64,000 nucleotides of DNA. It comes from Glandiceps talaboti. Taxonomy: Eukaryota > Hemichordata > Enteropneusta > Spengelidae. Positions 46,153-59,552 of this stretch are shown here, piece by piece. A model generated the notes under the pieces. The model was not told where the DNA came from, did not search any database, and saw nothing but the letters and a program-made list of their open reading frames with translations. The position numbers and the translations under genes were made by a program. Every line of letters begins with the position of its first letter. The first letter of the stretch is position 1. The DNA is taken from positions 9,773,001-9,837,000 of the forward strand of contig NC_135566.1 in NCBI RefSeq assembly GCF_964340395.1. Reading direction: 5' to 3'.

Positions 46153-49100
46153 CTACAGTTTCTTGTTGGCTTTTTGTTTTGGAGTATGCTGTTTGATCTT
46201 CTGTAGGACAACGTGTACAGTTGTGCTGAAGTTGCCTATGAAGAGGACAAAGAAAATCAACCCTGATGCAGGTACCTGTATAAAGGAAAAAAATACAGAT
46301 TTCAATGTTAGAAAATATTTAACACAGTATGATATGAGTAGATGTGTTTTGATATCAAAAAATTTTATTTTGATCTTTTCATTCGGCAATAATGATACTA
46401 CATTGGCTTTTTCATTCTCAACTTTAAACTAATTTTACGACTTTCATTCACTGTTTTTGGAATGGTTACCAAGAAACAAAACTTAAATTCCAATGTTTGA
46501 ATCCCAAGGTCTTGGATTACTACTCTCTTATCAGTAAACCTGTAGGGATTACATAGGATTATTCTTTTGTTCAGAATCAAACATTTTCACCAGCTCTGTG
46601 CCAAAAGTGTTGCATCCAAATTTTACTCCCAATTTAATATTGGTGTTTAAATGTTTGTGCGTTTGGATCACAAGATGGGGCTTTGTAGAAGTTAATGTCA
46701 TTTGAGGTGAAACTTAAGAATAAACCATGTGTTGACGTACGTACCTGCCACTCATGACAATCTTCATGATATGATAACCTATACAGAGTGTATGCATTGT
46801 AGAACTGGAAGAACTGAAAAGAGAAAATACGAGGGTAGTAACCTTGAGAACTGAGACATACAGTTCTGAAATCTCACAACAGTTCAACAGCATAGCCTGC
46901 TAAGGTAGACTGTAAGAGATGTCTTATTGTTGAAATCACATCAGGCTTCTATCTGTGTGGTCTGTAAGATACAGACATTCGTACCAAGCTATCAGCCAGC
47001 ACCCATTGTTAAGAAGGCTGATAGAGCTAAACAATACGATGTATCATCTGCAATCCGGAGTAAATTTAAAGTACTATGTACTATGAGAAATAACATTTCA
47101 AAAGTTTTACAACCAAGCAAGATCAGTTTTATGCAAATAAATTAAGGTCAGAGGTTACACACTGATTGGGGAGTGTTCACAATACCAATTTGAAGTGATT
47201 ATGACAGTGGTAGAGTTAAAATAACATGACTGACTGAGACTTACATGTCCAAAGAACAAGAATGGTAGAAGGAATGTCAGTCCTCTCCACATCCAGGTTT
47301 GGAAACCCTCTGAAAAGAATAACAATTTCTGTCAGTTTTAGACACAAATTTAGACAGTATTTGAAAACTATAACATTTTATATTGCTGACATAGTTGCAG
47401 TAATCCAATCACAATGTTTGTAACTTATAATGGCAATTACTCCATGGCATAAAGTTAAGTAATACTACAATAGTAGGAGAGGAGTGATTGAGATATCTCA
47501 CCACCCCATCCTTTTTTTGCTTTCTGAAGTTCGCAGAGAACTGCCTGTATTAAAATGAACATAACTCAACTATTTGAAATGAGATGGACCAAACTCAGTC
47601 ATCCTAGTCATTTCTAATTAATAGACAGACAGTCAGACAGACATGTCAATGCATTATGAAGTTTAAACCATAAGAGTCATTCATTCCACATGCACACACA
47701 CCTTTGGATCCAACTTTATGAAAAACTAGCCAGTACCAGTATCTAGAGACATTCCAACAAAACTCTTATCTCTAAACATGATTTACAAAATACTTTTTCA
47801 TTCAAGTGAACCCTAACATCAATATGGTGGTTGGTATATTTATGAGAACTGAGTGATCACAACATGATGAATCATATTTGTCAACAGAAGAAAGCTCTTC
47901 ACCCAGACATAGATATCAGATGACCACTTATAACTTACAATTACAGGTTGATAAAACTGAACAAATCTGGTAAACGACAGTTTACTGTATCATTGTATGT
48001 ATCGGTACTATGACATGTATAACACTACAAATGTACTCACCTACAGTAATGTCCATATTTCCTCTTTCACCCAGAGCTCGAAGTCTATAAAGACATCCTC
48101 TTTGATAATAATATTGTAACACTTGAACAACACCTACCAAAGAATACAGGCATGACATCACTGAATTAGCTGTTTGTCATATGCATACTACTATTACTAG
48201 TATATTTATACAGACACTTGCAAGACTGACTCATTACAGGAGAAAGATAAAAACATGCAAACACTAATTTACAACATGTGTATAAAACATGTGAACGTTA
48301 ATCTACAACATGCATGTTGCATTTGGAAATGTGTAATATCAGAGTGCAAGTAAGAGGGGGTGGAGGGTGTCACTAACACAGGGCAATGTCTTGTGAAACA
48401 CCAAACTTTAATTTTTTCCTATCCCTTACTACACGTTATATGTATCAACTCATATAGATTTTATCATAGTGACCCACAAGAAATAATGCTGTTTTCAATG
48501 GCACACACTGGAAGGATGTCCTCTGGCTTGATGTCAGTATGTAAACATTTATGTATCAAGTACTGACCAAATGGTTTGTTTGTCAACAGATTGTAAGTAT
48601 CTGGGATTATAATATGTGGGGTGCTGATAGAGTTAGATTACTGGGTTTGCATATACAAGTACACTAACACAAACGAATTGAAAATATGAACAACAATAAT
48701 ATGGAAATATTGTCTAAGTTGCAGCTACTGGGACTTTACACAAGACTACACAAGTCTGCACTGTACCATTACATACACTGGTTGGGGTGTTATTGATGTG
48801 CAAACATCACTAAGCTATTGTGAATCTCACTGTAAGTATGTGAAGACCACAGAAATAACATTAGCCAGAAGTTTGATATAACACTTTCACTGCATTTCCA
48901 GTCAATGATATTCCAATGGCCTTCACACACAGACAGTGAGACTCACAATACATGCATTAGCTATTAAACCCTTGTTCAGTCAAAACCCTCGATAAGCTGG
49001 GGGGTTTTCATTTTTACTTTTGACTGAATAGGGAACTTGCAATCCAGACTGAGCATGCTCAGATGCAAAGGACTATGAGATTATCTGTGGTTATCGTAAT

Positions 49101-52100
49101 ACCTAATCTGGAGCTATTGATAAAATTAACCTCCCACAATTGTCAGGGTAACTATGAATTGATTATTTGTGGTTACAAACAATGTAACATTATTGTTTAC
49201 AATACTATTTGATTAGTATTTATTATCACATTTCCCATGATGCAACATTCAACATGGTGGGTTTGCAAGTTCCCTATTAACAGTGTTTTTGTTAAGGTTG
49301 GCAAGTCAGTAAAATCTACCTGTGTTCCCAATTGGTGTTTTAACAGATTTCCTTACCCAAATTATCGTACTGGGTACAGAAATCTATGAAAGATTTATCT
49401 CTATGTTACCGAGGTTCCAAACCCCTTAGTGAAAACACTGATAAAATCTGTGTTAGTACATTACCTGTTGTAAACACTGTTTCCAGAATATGGCAATGTC
49501 CAATAGGAGAGAAGGTTTGGAAATGTAACAAACAACTTAAGAGAAGAAGTGATCAAGTTTGGAAATCCTGTGAAATTACATTTACACTAAAGGGCTTGTA
49601 TAGTCAGTGTTTTAACACTACTACCTTGATCTTACAGTTTTGTTAAAATTTGGAGAAAAAAAATTCTATTACTAGTATTACTTGGATTTCACAATTCTTG
49701 AACAAATTATGTGATAAATGATTGTAGAAACCAGGTAGATTTTACAAACTTACTATCTGTATACAGTAACAAGAACACTGTACAATCCTTACCATTACTG
49801 TTCATATTATTGTGGGATCCTTGCATGTTTTGTACTGTCTTTTCTAAAACTCTCTTTGTAGTAAACACTTATGACCTTTTATTTCACATTTGTCTTACTC
49901 TATACTCTATACAAACAAACAAACAAACAAACAAACAAACACACACACACAAACAAACAAACAAACAAACAGAAATATACTTACTCAAGTACAGTGAGAA
50001 TGTCATGAATTGGTTCCTAAATAACTGATAAACGTGTCCATCAGGCCAAATAAGAAGTACTCCAGATAATACACATGATATGTAGTGGTGAAACACCCAC
50101 CAACCTCGGATTCTGTAAAGGAAGGAGTGAGAGAGATGAAGGAAGTAATAATATGACTGTTTATCTAACATATCATTAATATCTAACAATTCTGAAAACT
50201 TACATTTCTTACTATTTCATCTCTTACTATCCATGGGGAAGTAAGTCCTCTGTTTGAATGCAAGTAGTTGAAAATGCAGGAACTGAGGACGCTCCCCCAC
50301 AATTTATGATCATTAATATCCATGTAACTATTATTCAATGAACTTCTTATATCATTCTGTAAAAGTTGCCAATTTCATAGTGTTGACCATCGGACTGTTT
50401 TGAAGTTCTTTTTTTAATACTAATCAGTGCTGGCTGGCACACACAAAACCCTGAAAGTACATGTAAATTTGAATACTTCTGCATATTACATATACTTGTC
50501 CAAGATTATATTCATTCCTGACCAACTCTATCATTAATAGTTGGGATAGAATCTTGCACTTTCATGATACAAGGTAAACTCTAGAGGACTCTTTTCAGTT
50601 GTCGGTTAGACTTTGTCAAATTGGAATTGTACAAAGACACAACTTACCGAGAGCCGTTGTGTCGTAGGATGGTTTCTCTGATTGTAACAGTACAGTAATA
50701 CCATAACAAAAGAAAATGGTATAAGGCATCTGAAAACCTATATGAGATACAAGGATTGATGTGGTTACATTACACCATTGATAGTGAGCTTGAAGCAATG
50801 GAAGCAGCATCCACAGCCTCTTGTGTGATCTTGGATTTTTGCATTTGCATAATTTTGTTGGCATGAAAACCCTGATCTTGAGTTTCAACAACATGTCATT
50901 CAAAAGCTTTTCCAAAAATCAACATTTACATAGGCTACTACAGCAATCTCAGTTTGCAGTGAAGTAATGGAGAATCCCTCATACCCTCAAAACAACAAAA
51001 ATACACACCAACATTTTGCTTTAATACTGACACCCCCCCCCCACCCCCAAGTTAAAGAAAGAAAATTCAGACATTAAGTAATATGGACACATCATTTTCA
51101 TATTGTTATAATGCTGCTGTCAAATTGGCCTACATATATTGTACTATGAACTTCACATTTACCGTTAACAACAAGTTAACAAAAGAGTAAAATACTAACC
51201 TTACTTCTAGGATAAAACGGTTTGCAAAAGAGAAAATAAGCATGATAATTGTACAAATAAACTTAAACTTCTCATATTCATCTTTGTATTTAAATCTGAA
51301 AAAAAAGGATACATATTTAGTACTCATTTGCCCGAGATCAGCTTGGGCCATGTGTGATTTCTCCCTCCTTCCCCTTTGTCTCTGTCTGTGTCTGTCCCTC
51401 TCCCCCTCTCTCTCCCCTTCTCTCTTTTTTTCTCCCTCCCCCTCTCTCCGGCCTCTCCCTCTCATCACCCTTTAGCTTTATTCAACAACCCACAAAGTAG
51501 AGATCAAAGTTCTTTCTGCAAGACTATATGGTGATTAGTTAGATAGATTTATAAAACATAACATTTTTCAGTAACTTGTCATTTTCACAAACAAGTTCAT
51601 CAGAACCTTCTCTTCCAAAAATACCCAAGGAAACGATTTGTTAAATAAACAAATACAATTACCTTTCTTGTTTCTTTAATAAAGACACACTCATTGGTCC
51701 AAGTATGGCAGATAAGAGTTTCCTGTCAAAGAAAAACAATGCACTACAGTGCCACGAAACAGAAAGATTATTTAGCGTGGCCAGGGTTCAACAGTCAGTC
51801 AATCTCACTTACCTAGTGGTAGATACACATGAAGCATTTTGACCTTACACACCTGGTGAGTTGCCATGGAAACTTGACATTGTTTTTTCATGATCATTAA
51901 CTTATTGGACAAATATTAATGACAGTATCTTTAGAATATACAGCCTTATACATAGATGGAATGATTCCTAGTTGTTGGCACTTGATATTGCTGTTGCTTA
52001 TGTTATAACCACAACATTTGTACAACCCATAAAACCAAAGTAAAGCATTTTCTGTATGTACCATAATTCATTTATAGCATCCATATCACTGTAAAACTAT

Positions 52101-55100
52101 ACTGTTTCATTTGCTAATCGACCACACTAGAAAGGCCACATGCTAGGCTTGAAAACCAATTGAAACAGTATACTTTTACACTTGATATGAATACTATATA
52201 TGAGTGTAGCACATAAAGTGCTTTACTTCAGTGTTACTTGTTGTAATATGAATGCTATAAATAAGTGCAGCACATGAAGAAAATGCTTTACTTCAGTGTT
52301 ACTCCTTGTAATGTGGAGTGGCCACAACAACGAATCTTTTTGTCTATCTTACTGAGATGGAGGCATGGAATGTTACATTCTGTTTATAAAATAATGACTT
52401 TTTGTCTTGATGTGACATTTTACAAATTTTATGTTGTGTAGTTAGTCTATCAAACCTCATGAAACAAAATGCTTCTGAATTTGCTTGTGAACAACAATGT
52501 TTGATTTGATACATGTTTCCTTGGCAACCATATGCCATGATGTAACTTGTGATGTCTTGAGGTGGTGTGTGATATTCCATGATAGTTTGTGGCCAGACTG
52601 ACTGAATGATGATGTGACACTGACCACACATGATATCTTTCTCTACACAAGATGAAACATACAGAAATTAATGTAACATTTACAGCACAAAAGTAATACA
52701 CAATACACATGTACATATACACAAATCATAAAATGACAATATGTGTCTGACTCCTGCCTCAGGTAGAAATTAGAATCAAAACTTATCAACATATCTGCGA
52801 TGCAAATGCAAACACACTCTGTTCCAGCCCTACGGACAACCCATTATAGAAGGTTTCCTCCAAATAATATTTGGATTTCAATGCCTTTTGTGTGGAATCA
52901 ATTTCATGAAAACTCCTCTATCTCAGAGTATCTTAGTTTGCTTGTGTGTGTGTGTGTGGTGATGGGTTTCGTGAAAACTCTCTGAATTTCAATATTCTGT
53001 GAGTCATTGAAGTACCAACAAGATTGACCAGTCAATCACATTTGTGATAACAAAAGTTACACTACCAGAGAATGGAATCAGGTGTGTCACGGGAAATATG
53101 GTAATATACAACAATAACCTTAAAATATGATGGCAGACAATGATAAAATGTGTTGTTTGTCATGTAGTACTATTCACCCTTATCTAGATAACAGATTAAT
53201 GTACAAAAGTACTTCATCTTGTGATCTCATGTATGTGATTGACAGAAACTGATTACAGCTGCAGATGAAAACTAAAACTACAACACCTGTGAAATATATG
53301 AAGTATTAGAAATGCTAAAATGAAGTACACATATAAACTATTGTGAGTGAGCTACAACTACATAAACTATGTTTCTAATTCTTAGTTTTGAGAAAGATGT
53401 GTTCCTCCCTCATAACAAATATGGAAGTATGACACAGTGTCTTGATTAAACAATTCAATTAGTTGTCTACCAATGTCTACAAATTCTGTTCATGACCAGA
53501 TACATGTAATGGTAACAGCAAAAATGTATTTATTTCTAACTATTTGATCGACAGTAATGAATAGTTCTTGTTACATGGTTCTAATTACTTGGGTGTAATG
53601 TTTCCACTGTTCAGGTCAACAGGCTTTGTCAAACTCTCTGTTTACTGGTGTCTCGGTATACCGGGTTCTTGTAAACGACCTGATGAATTTTTCTTCAGAA
53701 ATGTAATCAATGGTAGATTTTACAGCCGATACACATACATGTGCCTGGATTTCAGAAGCATTAAATTTTTACATGTAACACAATACGATGGAAAGACAAA
53801 AGAAAAAGTACACAAAAGAAAAAGTACACATACTAGTATATATTCAAGGGCTTTAATACTAAGTAACACAAATGTCAAATATTTGACATCATTATTTAAG
53901 TTGCACATACCCACTGTCTCTTGGCAGGTTATCTTCCATATTTTTGAAATTGTTCTGTCGTAGACTTATTTGTTCCTGGATTTGTTTTACAGCTTCTTTA
54001 TCTTCACCTTCTAAGATTACTTCATCACTACTGAAATGATGACATGAATGTGTTTGGATTTGTAAAGACACAAGTAACAACATGTACACTCAAGACATGC
54101 CTACAAATGATTATGATTATAAGTGCATACAATCTGGTACCATGTAGCAGGTAAGCATTGCAACACTGAGGGCGCTGCCAGATTTTGCAAAGTGAGGGCT
54201 GAATATTTCACCATCATGGCTGGTTGATGGTATGGCAAGACACATAACTGAATAAATTGAGTCTACAGCGTATGTAGGAGAATTCTAGCAATAGTTTGGC
54301 ATGTTTTGATTACTGGTAGTTACTATAGAGCAACCAACACATAAAATGAGCAGTAACTTTCTATCTGCTTTCTTATGTTACAAAGTACAAAACTTGACTG
54401 AATTCAGGCCCTCATTTCCAGCCCAAGAACCTCTTGCAAATAGCACTCCTAGTGGCAAAACTATGAAATCTTTTATCTTTCTGATGACTGGAACATGGCA
54501 CGTTAATTTGATTACAGCCCTGTGGTAAACAAGGATAATTAATGTCACACTTACTTGTTGAAGGTTTCCGTAAAATAACTATATCTTTTCTTCTGGTGAC
54601 TGATTATTTTCATACATTTTTCTTGAAGGATGTACAAATCATCCAGTTTCTTCCTGTACTCTTCAAACTCAATCTATAAAAATATTAATTATCATAGTTA
54701 TCAAAACTTATCAAATCTGTACCTGTTTAATTTGAAGTGTGTGTGGGGGGGGGAGTCACATGACATCCCAATGATGTGCAAACGCAAGTGTGGAGTACTT
54801 GAGGTACTCGCATGAGTGTTTGCAGTGTTCTCTGCAGCCATACTTTCAAGAGTGTATTTAGCAGGTGAATGTGTAGCAGAAAACACTGCAAGCATGAGTG
54901 CAAATACCTCTAAGTACCCCACAAGCACTGAAATGGGTTCTGTCATTATACCTTTGTGAAAAGAGAAATTCCATACCTCCATTTCCTAAATCAAATACAT
55001 CAGACTGTTAGTGTTGCAAGTAAATGTTGATGACACATAGTATTTGGAGAGATAAGAAACATTTATAATTTAAAACATTTAAAAATTTAATCGTGAAGTG

Positions 55101-55781
55101 CCATTCCGATACTGACAAGTTTTTTACTGGCAACACTAACCATGGATGTATTAGTGACTAATACAATTACTAATACCATGGAAGTATAACCCACATGGGT
55201 ACATCCATGCACTAACCAATACATATTCTGAAAATTTTTAGTATTTTTTTTAAACCCCACGAATTTAGTGGAAAATATGTTTTATGGCATTTATAAGTTA
55301 ATATTTCATTGAACGATAATTTCTGTCTCTGTTTTGCTTTATATTAGTCTGGTACACGCACTTTCTTTGAGGTTCTCGAACTTTGACCTTCGATCTTTCT
55401 TTGCCCTCAGCAGCTGTTCATCGTACGATATATTTACATAACCGACTATCATCAAAGAATTTTTCCAGGAAATACACTTTTTTGGGTTAAAAATTATCCG
55501 ATGCAAAAATTAGTATGTATACGAGTACAGATCGAAGGTGTGTTATATTGAAAATTGAATCAATGCTGGTTAGTCGAGAAAACAAATTATCCTTGATGAC
55601 TCTGTTTCATTGTATCTCTCTGTACAGACCCAGACCGACGTAATCGTTGCGCAGCGCGTGAAGGTTCGATTCACACGCACTCGGGAAACATTCGACCAAA
55701 TTTACTTACTTCTAACGTATTATACTCTTTATCTAAGTTTTTCCAGTCATCGAGACAGTCCGCAACTTGGCTGACGCTCAT
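46153..55781 (-). CDS. TMEM120: TMEM120 (TACAN family) six-helix membrane protein
   Basis: Complete 11-exon gene, 344 aa, close to the vertebrate TMEM120A/B length. Exons in transcript order: 55710-55781, 54555-54673, 53911-54030, 51663-51722, 51200-51295, 50648-50737, 49985-50112, 48041-48133, 47245-47309, 46745-46813, 46153-46275. Phases agree and all sites are GT-AG. The first ~105 residues are charged and suit the family's cytoplasmic coiled coil; then come [12 protein letters not shown], the HH box [10 protein letters not shown] (about residues 189-198), [51 protein letters not shown] and a Lys-rich tail ending NKKL. Family knowledge: TMEM120A was proposed as a mechanosensitive channel (TACAN); structures show an ELOVL-like fold with bound coenzyme A, so an enzymatic lipid role is also argued. 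Exon 5 uses the second of two adjacent GT sites (ending at 51200), because only that restores the frame. It shares a promoter region with C1QBP. Confidence 0.95.
49026..49281. repeat. Foldback element L
   Basis: AATAGGGAACTTGCAA at the left and TTGCAAGTTCCCTATT at the right, exact inverted copies, about 255 bp apart at the outer ends, in TMEM120 intron 7. Confidence 0.8.
49911..49971. repeat. AAAC array with a central AC run
   Basis: It ends 14 bp from the TMEM120 exon 7 donor (exon edge at 49985). Confidence 0.9.
52183..52312. repeat. ~65-bp direct duplication
   Basis: Two copies with AATGCTATAAATAAGTGCAG-type sequence and GCTTTACTTCAGTGTTACT, in TMEM120 intron 3. The rest of that intron shows nothing I can name. 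Confidence 0.7.
54779..54936. repeat. Foldback element K
   Basis: Arms of about 50 bp: GCATGAGTGTTTGCAGTGTT and its inverted partner AACACTGCAAGCATGAGTGC-like sequence, in TMEM120 intron 1. Confidence 0.7.
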
Positions 55782-55982
55782 CTTGTCGCCAGAAACTTCC
55801 ACGAAGGTGACGAAATAGCCTACTAGTTACTCGGCAATCTACTTCCTATCGTTGTTGTCATGCGCAGATGAGTTGAGAAATTAAACTGCACGCATGCGTA
55901 TTACAAATAAAATCACGTTGCCGGTGCTGCTGTAAAGAACACGCAAGGAGAGCACGTGAAATTTTCGGACTACCAAAATATC
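55782..55982. promoter_or_regulatory. Bidirectional promoter between TMEM120 and C1QBP
   Basis: The two start codons lie 202 bases apart in divergent orientation. The stretch has more CpG than its surroundings and no TATA box at a sensible place. Two NRF1-like sites are visible: CATGCGCAG at 55859-55867 and TGCACGCATGCGTA at 55887-55900, the latter a near-palindrome close to the consensus TGCGCATGCGCA. NRF1 drives many nuclear genes for mitochondrial proteins, which suits C1QBP. Binding is an inference. Confidence 0.7.
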
Positions 55983-56355
55983 ATGGCATTTTCAGTTGTA
56001 AAGTCCGTCTGCGGAGTCGCTTCTAGACTTTTCAACCACACACGCCCGCACTATGTGGCACCAGCTGGCTTCAGATCACTACTGTCTTTCCAGAGTGGGC
56101 AGACCACACGTGCATTCGCCAGGTCCATGTGGTACATGTCTGGCTCAAGTAGCAAATGTAGTGGTTCTGCAGGTGAAGAAGTTAAAAAATTTGGTGTCAG
56201 AGTTGGTTGGCCTCAGAGGTGTGGATGCTGTGGACTTCACACTAAAGGTATGATGTGTATTATACCATATTTAGGAGAAATAAGTTGATGATGGTGGGTT
56301 GTGATGGGATTCTATACAGGGATCCCACCTGATGATGGCATGCAGTGATGGTGAA

Positions 56356-56388
<33 letters not shown>

Positions 56389-56519
56389 AACGAAGTTGTT
56401 GTTGATGTCTTGTTGTTGTTGTTGTCGTCGTTGTTGTTGTTGTTGTTGGTGGTGGTGGTTGGTGGTAGTGGTGCTGGTGGTGATGATGATGATGATGGTG
56501 GTGATTATGATGGTGGAGG

Positions 56520-56555
<36 letters not shown>

Positions 56556-59552
56556 CGACAATGGTGGTGGTGATGGTGATAACCTGAATATTGGCAAATT
56601 GTAAGATTACTTTCTGAGGATACAGAAGGGATACATGTATTACACTTCAACCATATCTAACTATTGTATGTAATAAATTTCTGTTGTTTTACCTTAGGTG
56701 ATGAAGAATTAAGTAAATACTTACAAGAAGAAATCAAAGCAGAAAAAAGTTCTCATGACCCTCTCCCCCAAATTGATGGTTTTCACGTCACTATGGATGG
56801 GACAGATGGTAAACTTACAAAAACACAGGGTGGCGAAACGTAAGTGTACGCACATAAATTTTACAAACACTGAGTGAACAAATGGAAGTGTATGCATATT
56901 AACTTATCAAAACACAGGGTGGTGAAACATACATGTAAGTGCATGCACATAAACTTACAAACATGAATAAAGAAATGGAAGTGTACACACATAAACTTAC
57001 CAAAACACAGGGTGTTGAAATGTAAGTGCACGCACATAAACTTACAAAAACAGACTGGAGAAACATAAGCGTATACACAAACTTTTTTTAATTTACTACA
57101 AAAAGCTCTTTTTGAAACATGCAGAAATATAAGACCTCAGTGGCAGGCAATGTTATCAAGAAAACTCAAACTGCCCATATGCACAAAAATACAGGTACTA
57201 GTATTATTTGTGTACACAAAATTATGGTTTTCTTATCGAAATTACCTTGGGTTTTAAGTTATTTGAATTTTGAGAGAAAAATAAGAATGTAGTGTATTAC
57301 CAGACAATAACAGGTTTCTACGCTGAGAATTAAAGTTAATATATGTACCGTACTACCTCTATGTCAAGCCATGATGTCATATTCCAGTTTTACACATTTG
57401 ATGCATCAATTTTCTAGGGAGATTTCAGACAACAACAATTTGAATTTTCATGTACAAAAAAATTGCCACATAAACTGATTGCGTCGAACGTCAAAAAGTG
57501 CACATTTCATGTAACATTCAATGTTGTTTTGTTACAGAGTGTCAGTCCTGTTCAATGTTAACCATTCAGTAGAATTTGAAGCAAGCCCTGAAGAATCTGA
57601 AGAAGATGGGAAGGTAACACTTTTATTGACCTCATGTTCTTTTCTGAGAATGAAAGGAAATTGCGAGTTACAAAATTAAAAAAAAAAAATGAAATCTGCT
57701 TCCTTGGTTTGTTAAAAGTACAGGGTGGAACGTACCCCAACTTTGTAGTTTAGGGGGAAAACCTGTAAATGTTGACTTGTCCTGATGATAACAAAATGAT
57801 GACAGTGAGAGACAGATAGATAGATGTACAGACAGACAAATGGATGGACAGACATGGATGGGACGGACAGACAGACGGCTGGATGGATGGATGGACAGAC
57901 AGACACAAAAGGAAGTGGAGGATACATTATTTCAGTGTCATGCATAATCACAAAGCAATCAACGAAATTGTATAGTGTCAAAATCCATTTATACAACTTC
58001 TTATTTGATGGCACTGCACAGGAACAATAGTATTATTGAGTTAGAAAGTTCTTGCAAGAGATGCGTCTTGATAACCTTGAATTTATTAACAGTGGATGAT
58101 GAACAAAGTTCAAGTGGTATACTGTTCTATGACTGGTGCTGCTTGTGAGAACACTTACTCACCACATGACTTTGTATTACAAGAGGGCAGATAAAGAAGA
58201 CTTGTTATTAGAGCGATGACAACAGGTTGCAGGTTTACATTTAATCAAGTCAGCGATAAAACCCAATCTGATTAAAATCTTATGTGGCGAAAGCAGCTAG
58301 ATGTCAGTTTTTTGTTCCGGGTGATAGCCACCTTCCCACATATGACCCCGTGCAACAGAAAATCTCGTTTGAATCTCAAGGATCTTGAAAGGTTTCTACA
58401 ACCAATCAGCATGCTTTTTTCAAAATCGTTTGGAGAGATGGTACCACCACCGATAGGTCATGTCGTCAATGCAATCCTCCGTGTGCATGTTTTTTTGTTG
58501 TTTTTAAAAAAAAAAATTCCTCCAGTGTGCGCAGCTGCCAATGTAACGCTCATCCCAATTGGCTACTCAAAAGTGCAAGATTCAAATGAGATTTTCTATT
58601 ACACAGGGTCAAATTGGGGAAGGCAGTGATCACCCGGAACAAAACAAACGCCACAAAATGATGCAAATAGAGGTAAATAAAGACATTTAGCCACTTTCAC
58701 CACATCAGATTTTAATCAGATTGCGATATAACCAGGAGTAGTGTTGTTGTTGTTGTAAGTGATCAGTAGTACTTCGTATAGAATCATGTAATGGACAGCA
58801 TAATTCTAACATTCTTTTTTTTGGTGTGTGTTTGCTCTCAATAGATGAAGTGTTATCCTAATTTTGAAGTCCAAATTGCAAAATCTGGCAAACCAACACT
58901 TACAATTCAGTGTAGATTTGTACATGGTGATATTGAGGAAGAAGAAGAAAATAAAGAGGAAGATTTGTTTTTAATTGATGAAGTTCTTGTACATGATGGT
59001 GAAGTTGATGATAAAACTTATATCATGGGAACAGAAGTCATGGATGGAGTGAGTAATTTCCATCAATCATGTCTGTTTACAACGAAAGCTCTTTTGAACA
59101 CTGTAACCACAATATCATAACTTCGGTACCCTTAGTTTTGACTAGCTTGTTGAAACTCAGGGTGCCTCAGTTGTAATATTGTAAAGAACTTATATTGCAA
59201 AACCAGTTTTAAAATGCAGCTGATGTATAAAGAGTTTGCGTAAGTCTTGTTCTTTTAAACTTTTGAGACAACTTTACTTTCTGTTTTGATCTGTGTACAC
59301 AACAAATATTCAGTCACTACACTGCATAGGTGTTTTACTATTGATTGTGTAGTAAAAGTGACACAAGCTATAGTAATGCTATTTTTTCTTTGGCTTGTTT
59401 TACAGGAATTGTATGAAATGCTTATGAACATGCTAGATGAACGTGGCATCAACAGTGATTTTGCAGAAGACTTGTCGAACCTTGCGAGTTCCATGGAGCA
59501 CACATTGTACATCAGTTTTCTAGAGCAGCTAAGAACTATTACAAGCAGTTAA
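55983..59552 (+). CDS. C1QBP: C1QBP / p32 (MAM33 family) mitochondrial matrix protein
   Basis: Complete 5-exon gene, 277 aa (human 282). Exons: 55983-56247, 56698-56839, 57538-57613, 58845-59048, 59406-59552. The p32 family forms an acidic doughnut-shaped trimer in the mitochondrial matrix that supports mitoribosome function and translation; some is also reported at the cell surface, binding C1q. Visible: a basic, Ser/Arg-rich presequence (residues 1-84), then RCGCCGLHTKGDEELSKYL, which parallels the human presequence cleavage region before LHT. Next come VSVLFNVNHSVEFEA, an acidic stretch in exon 4 (IEEEEENKEEDLF), and the C-terminal helix LYEMLMNMLDERGINSDFAEDL with MEHTLYISFLEQL. The start ATG at 55983 has A at -3 and G at +4. 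Intron 1 contains a GAT/GTT repeat, intron 2 carries duplicated donor copies, and intron 3 holds a foldback element. Confidence 0.95.
56345..56585. repeat. GAT/GTT trinucleotide array in C1QBP intron 1
   Basis: GAT runs, a GTT/GTC core and more GAT runs, about 100 bases after the exon 1 donor. Confidence 0.95.
56810..57075 (+). repeat. Tandem copies of the C1QBP exon 2 donor region
   Basis: The sequence around the real exon end (ACACAGGGTGGCGAAAC then GTAAGTG) recurs as ACACAGGGTGGTGAAACATA (about 56915) and ACACAGGGTGTTGAAATGTA (about 57005), with a weaker fourth copy near 57050. Confidence 0.9.
57815..57905. repeat. GACA/GGAT mixed microsatellite
   Basis: Interleaved GACA and GGAT units. 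Confidence 0.85.
58262..58728. repeat. Foldback element I (~467 bp) in C1QBP intron 3
   Basis: AATCTGATTAAAATCTTATG at the left pairs with CATCAGATTTTAATCAGATT at the right. Further in, TTTTGTTCCGGGTGAT pairs with ATCACCCGGAACAAAA, so arms exceed 100 bp. A similar end (CGGATTTTAATCAGATTGTG) occurs alone near 31611. Confidence 0.9.

Noticed and set aside
55655-55685. Possible tRNA T-arm (GGTTCGATTC)
   Set aside because: No matching acceptor, D or anticodon arms at the required spacing.
56312-56650. His-rich (- strand) and Asp-rich (+ strand) frames in C1QBP intron 1
   Set aside because: Products of the GAT/GTT array lying inside an intron.
58282-58629. A 115-codon open frame in C1QBP intron 3
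   Set aside because: It lies wholly in foldback element I and resembles no known protein; it covers both arms of the palindrome.
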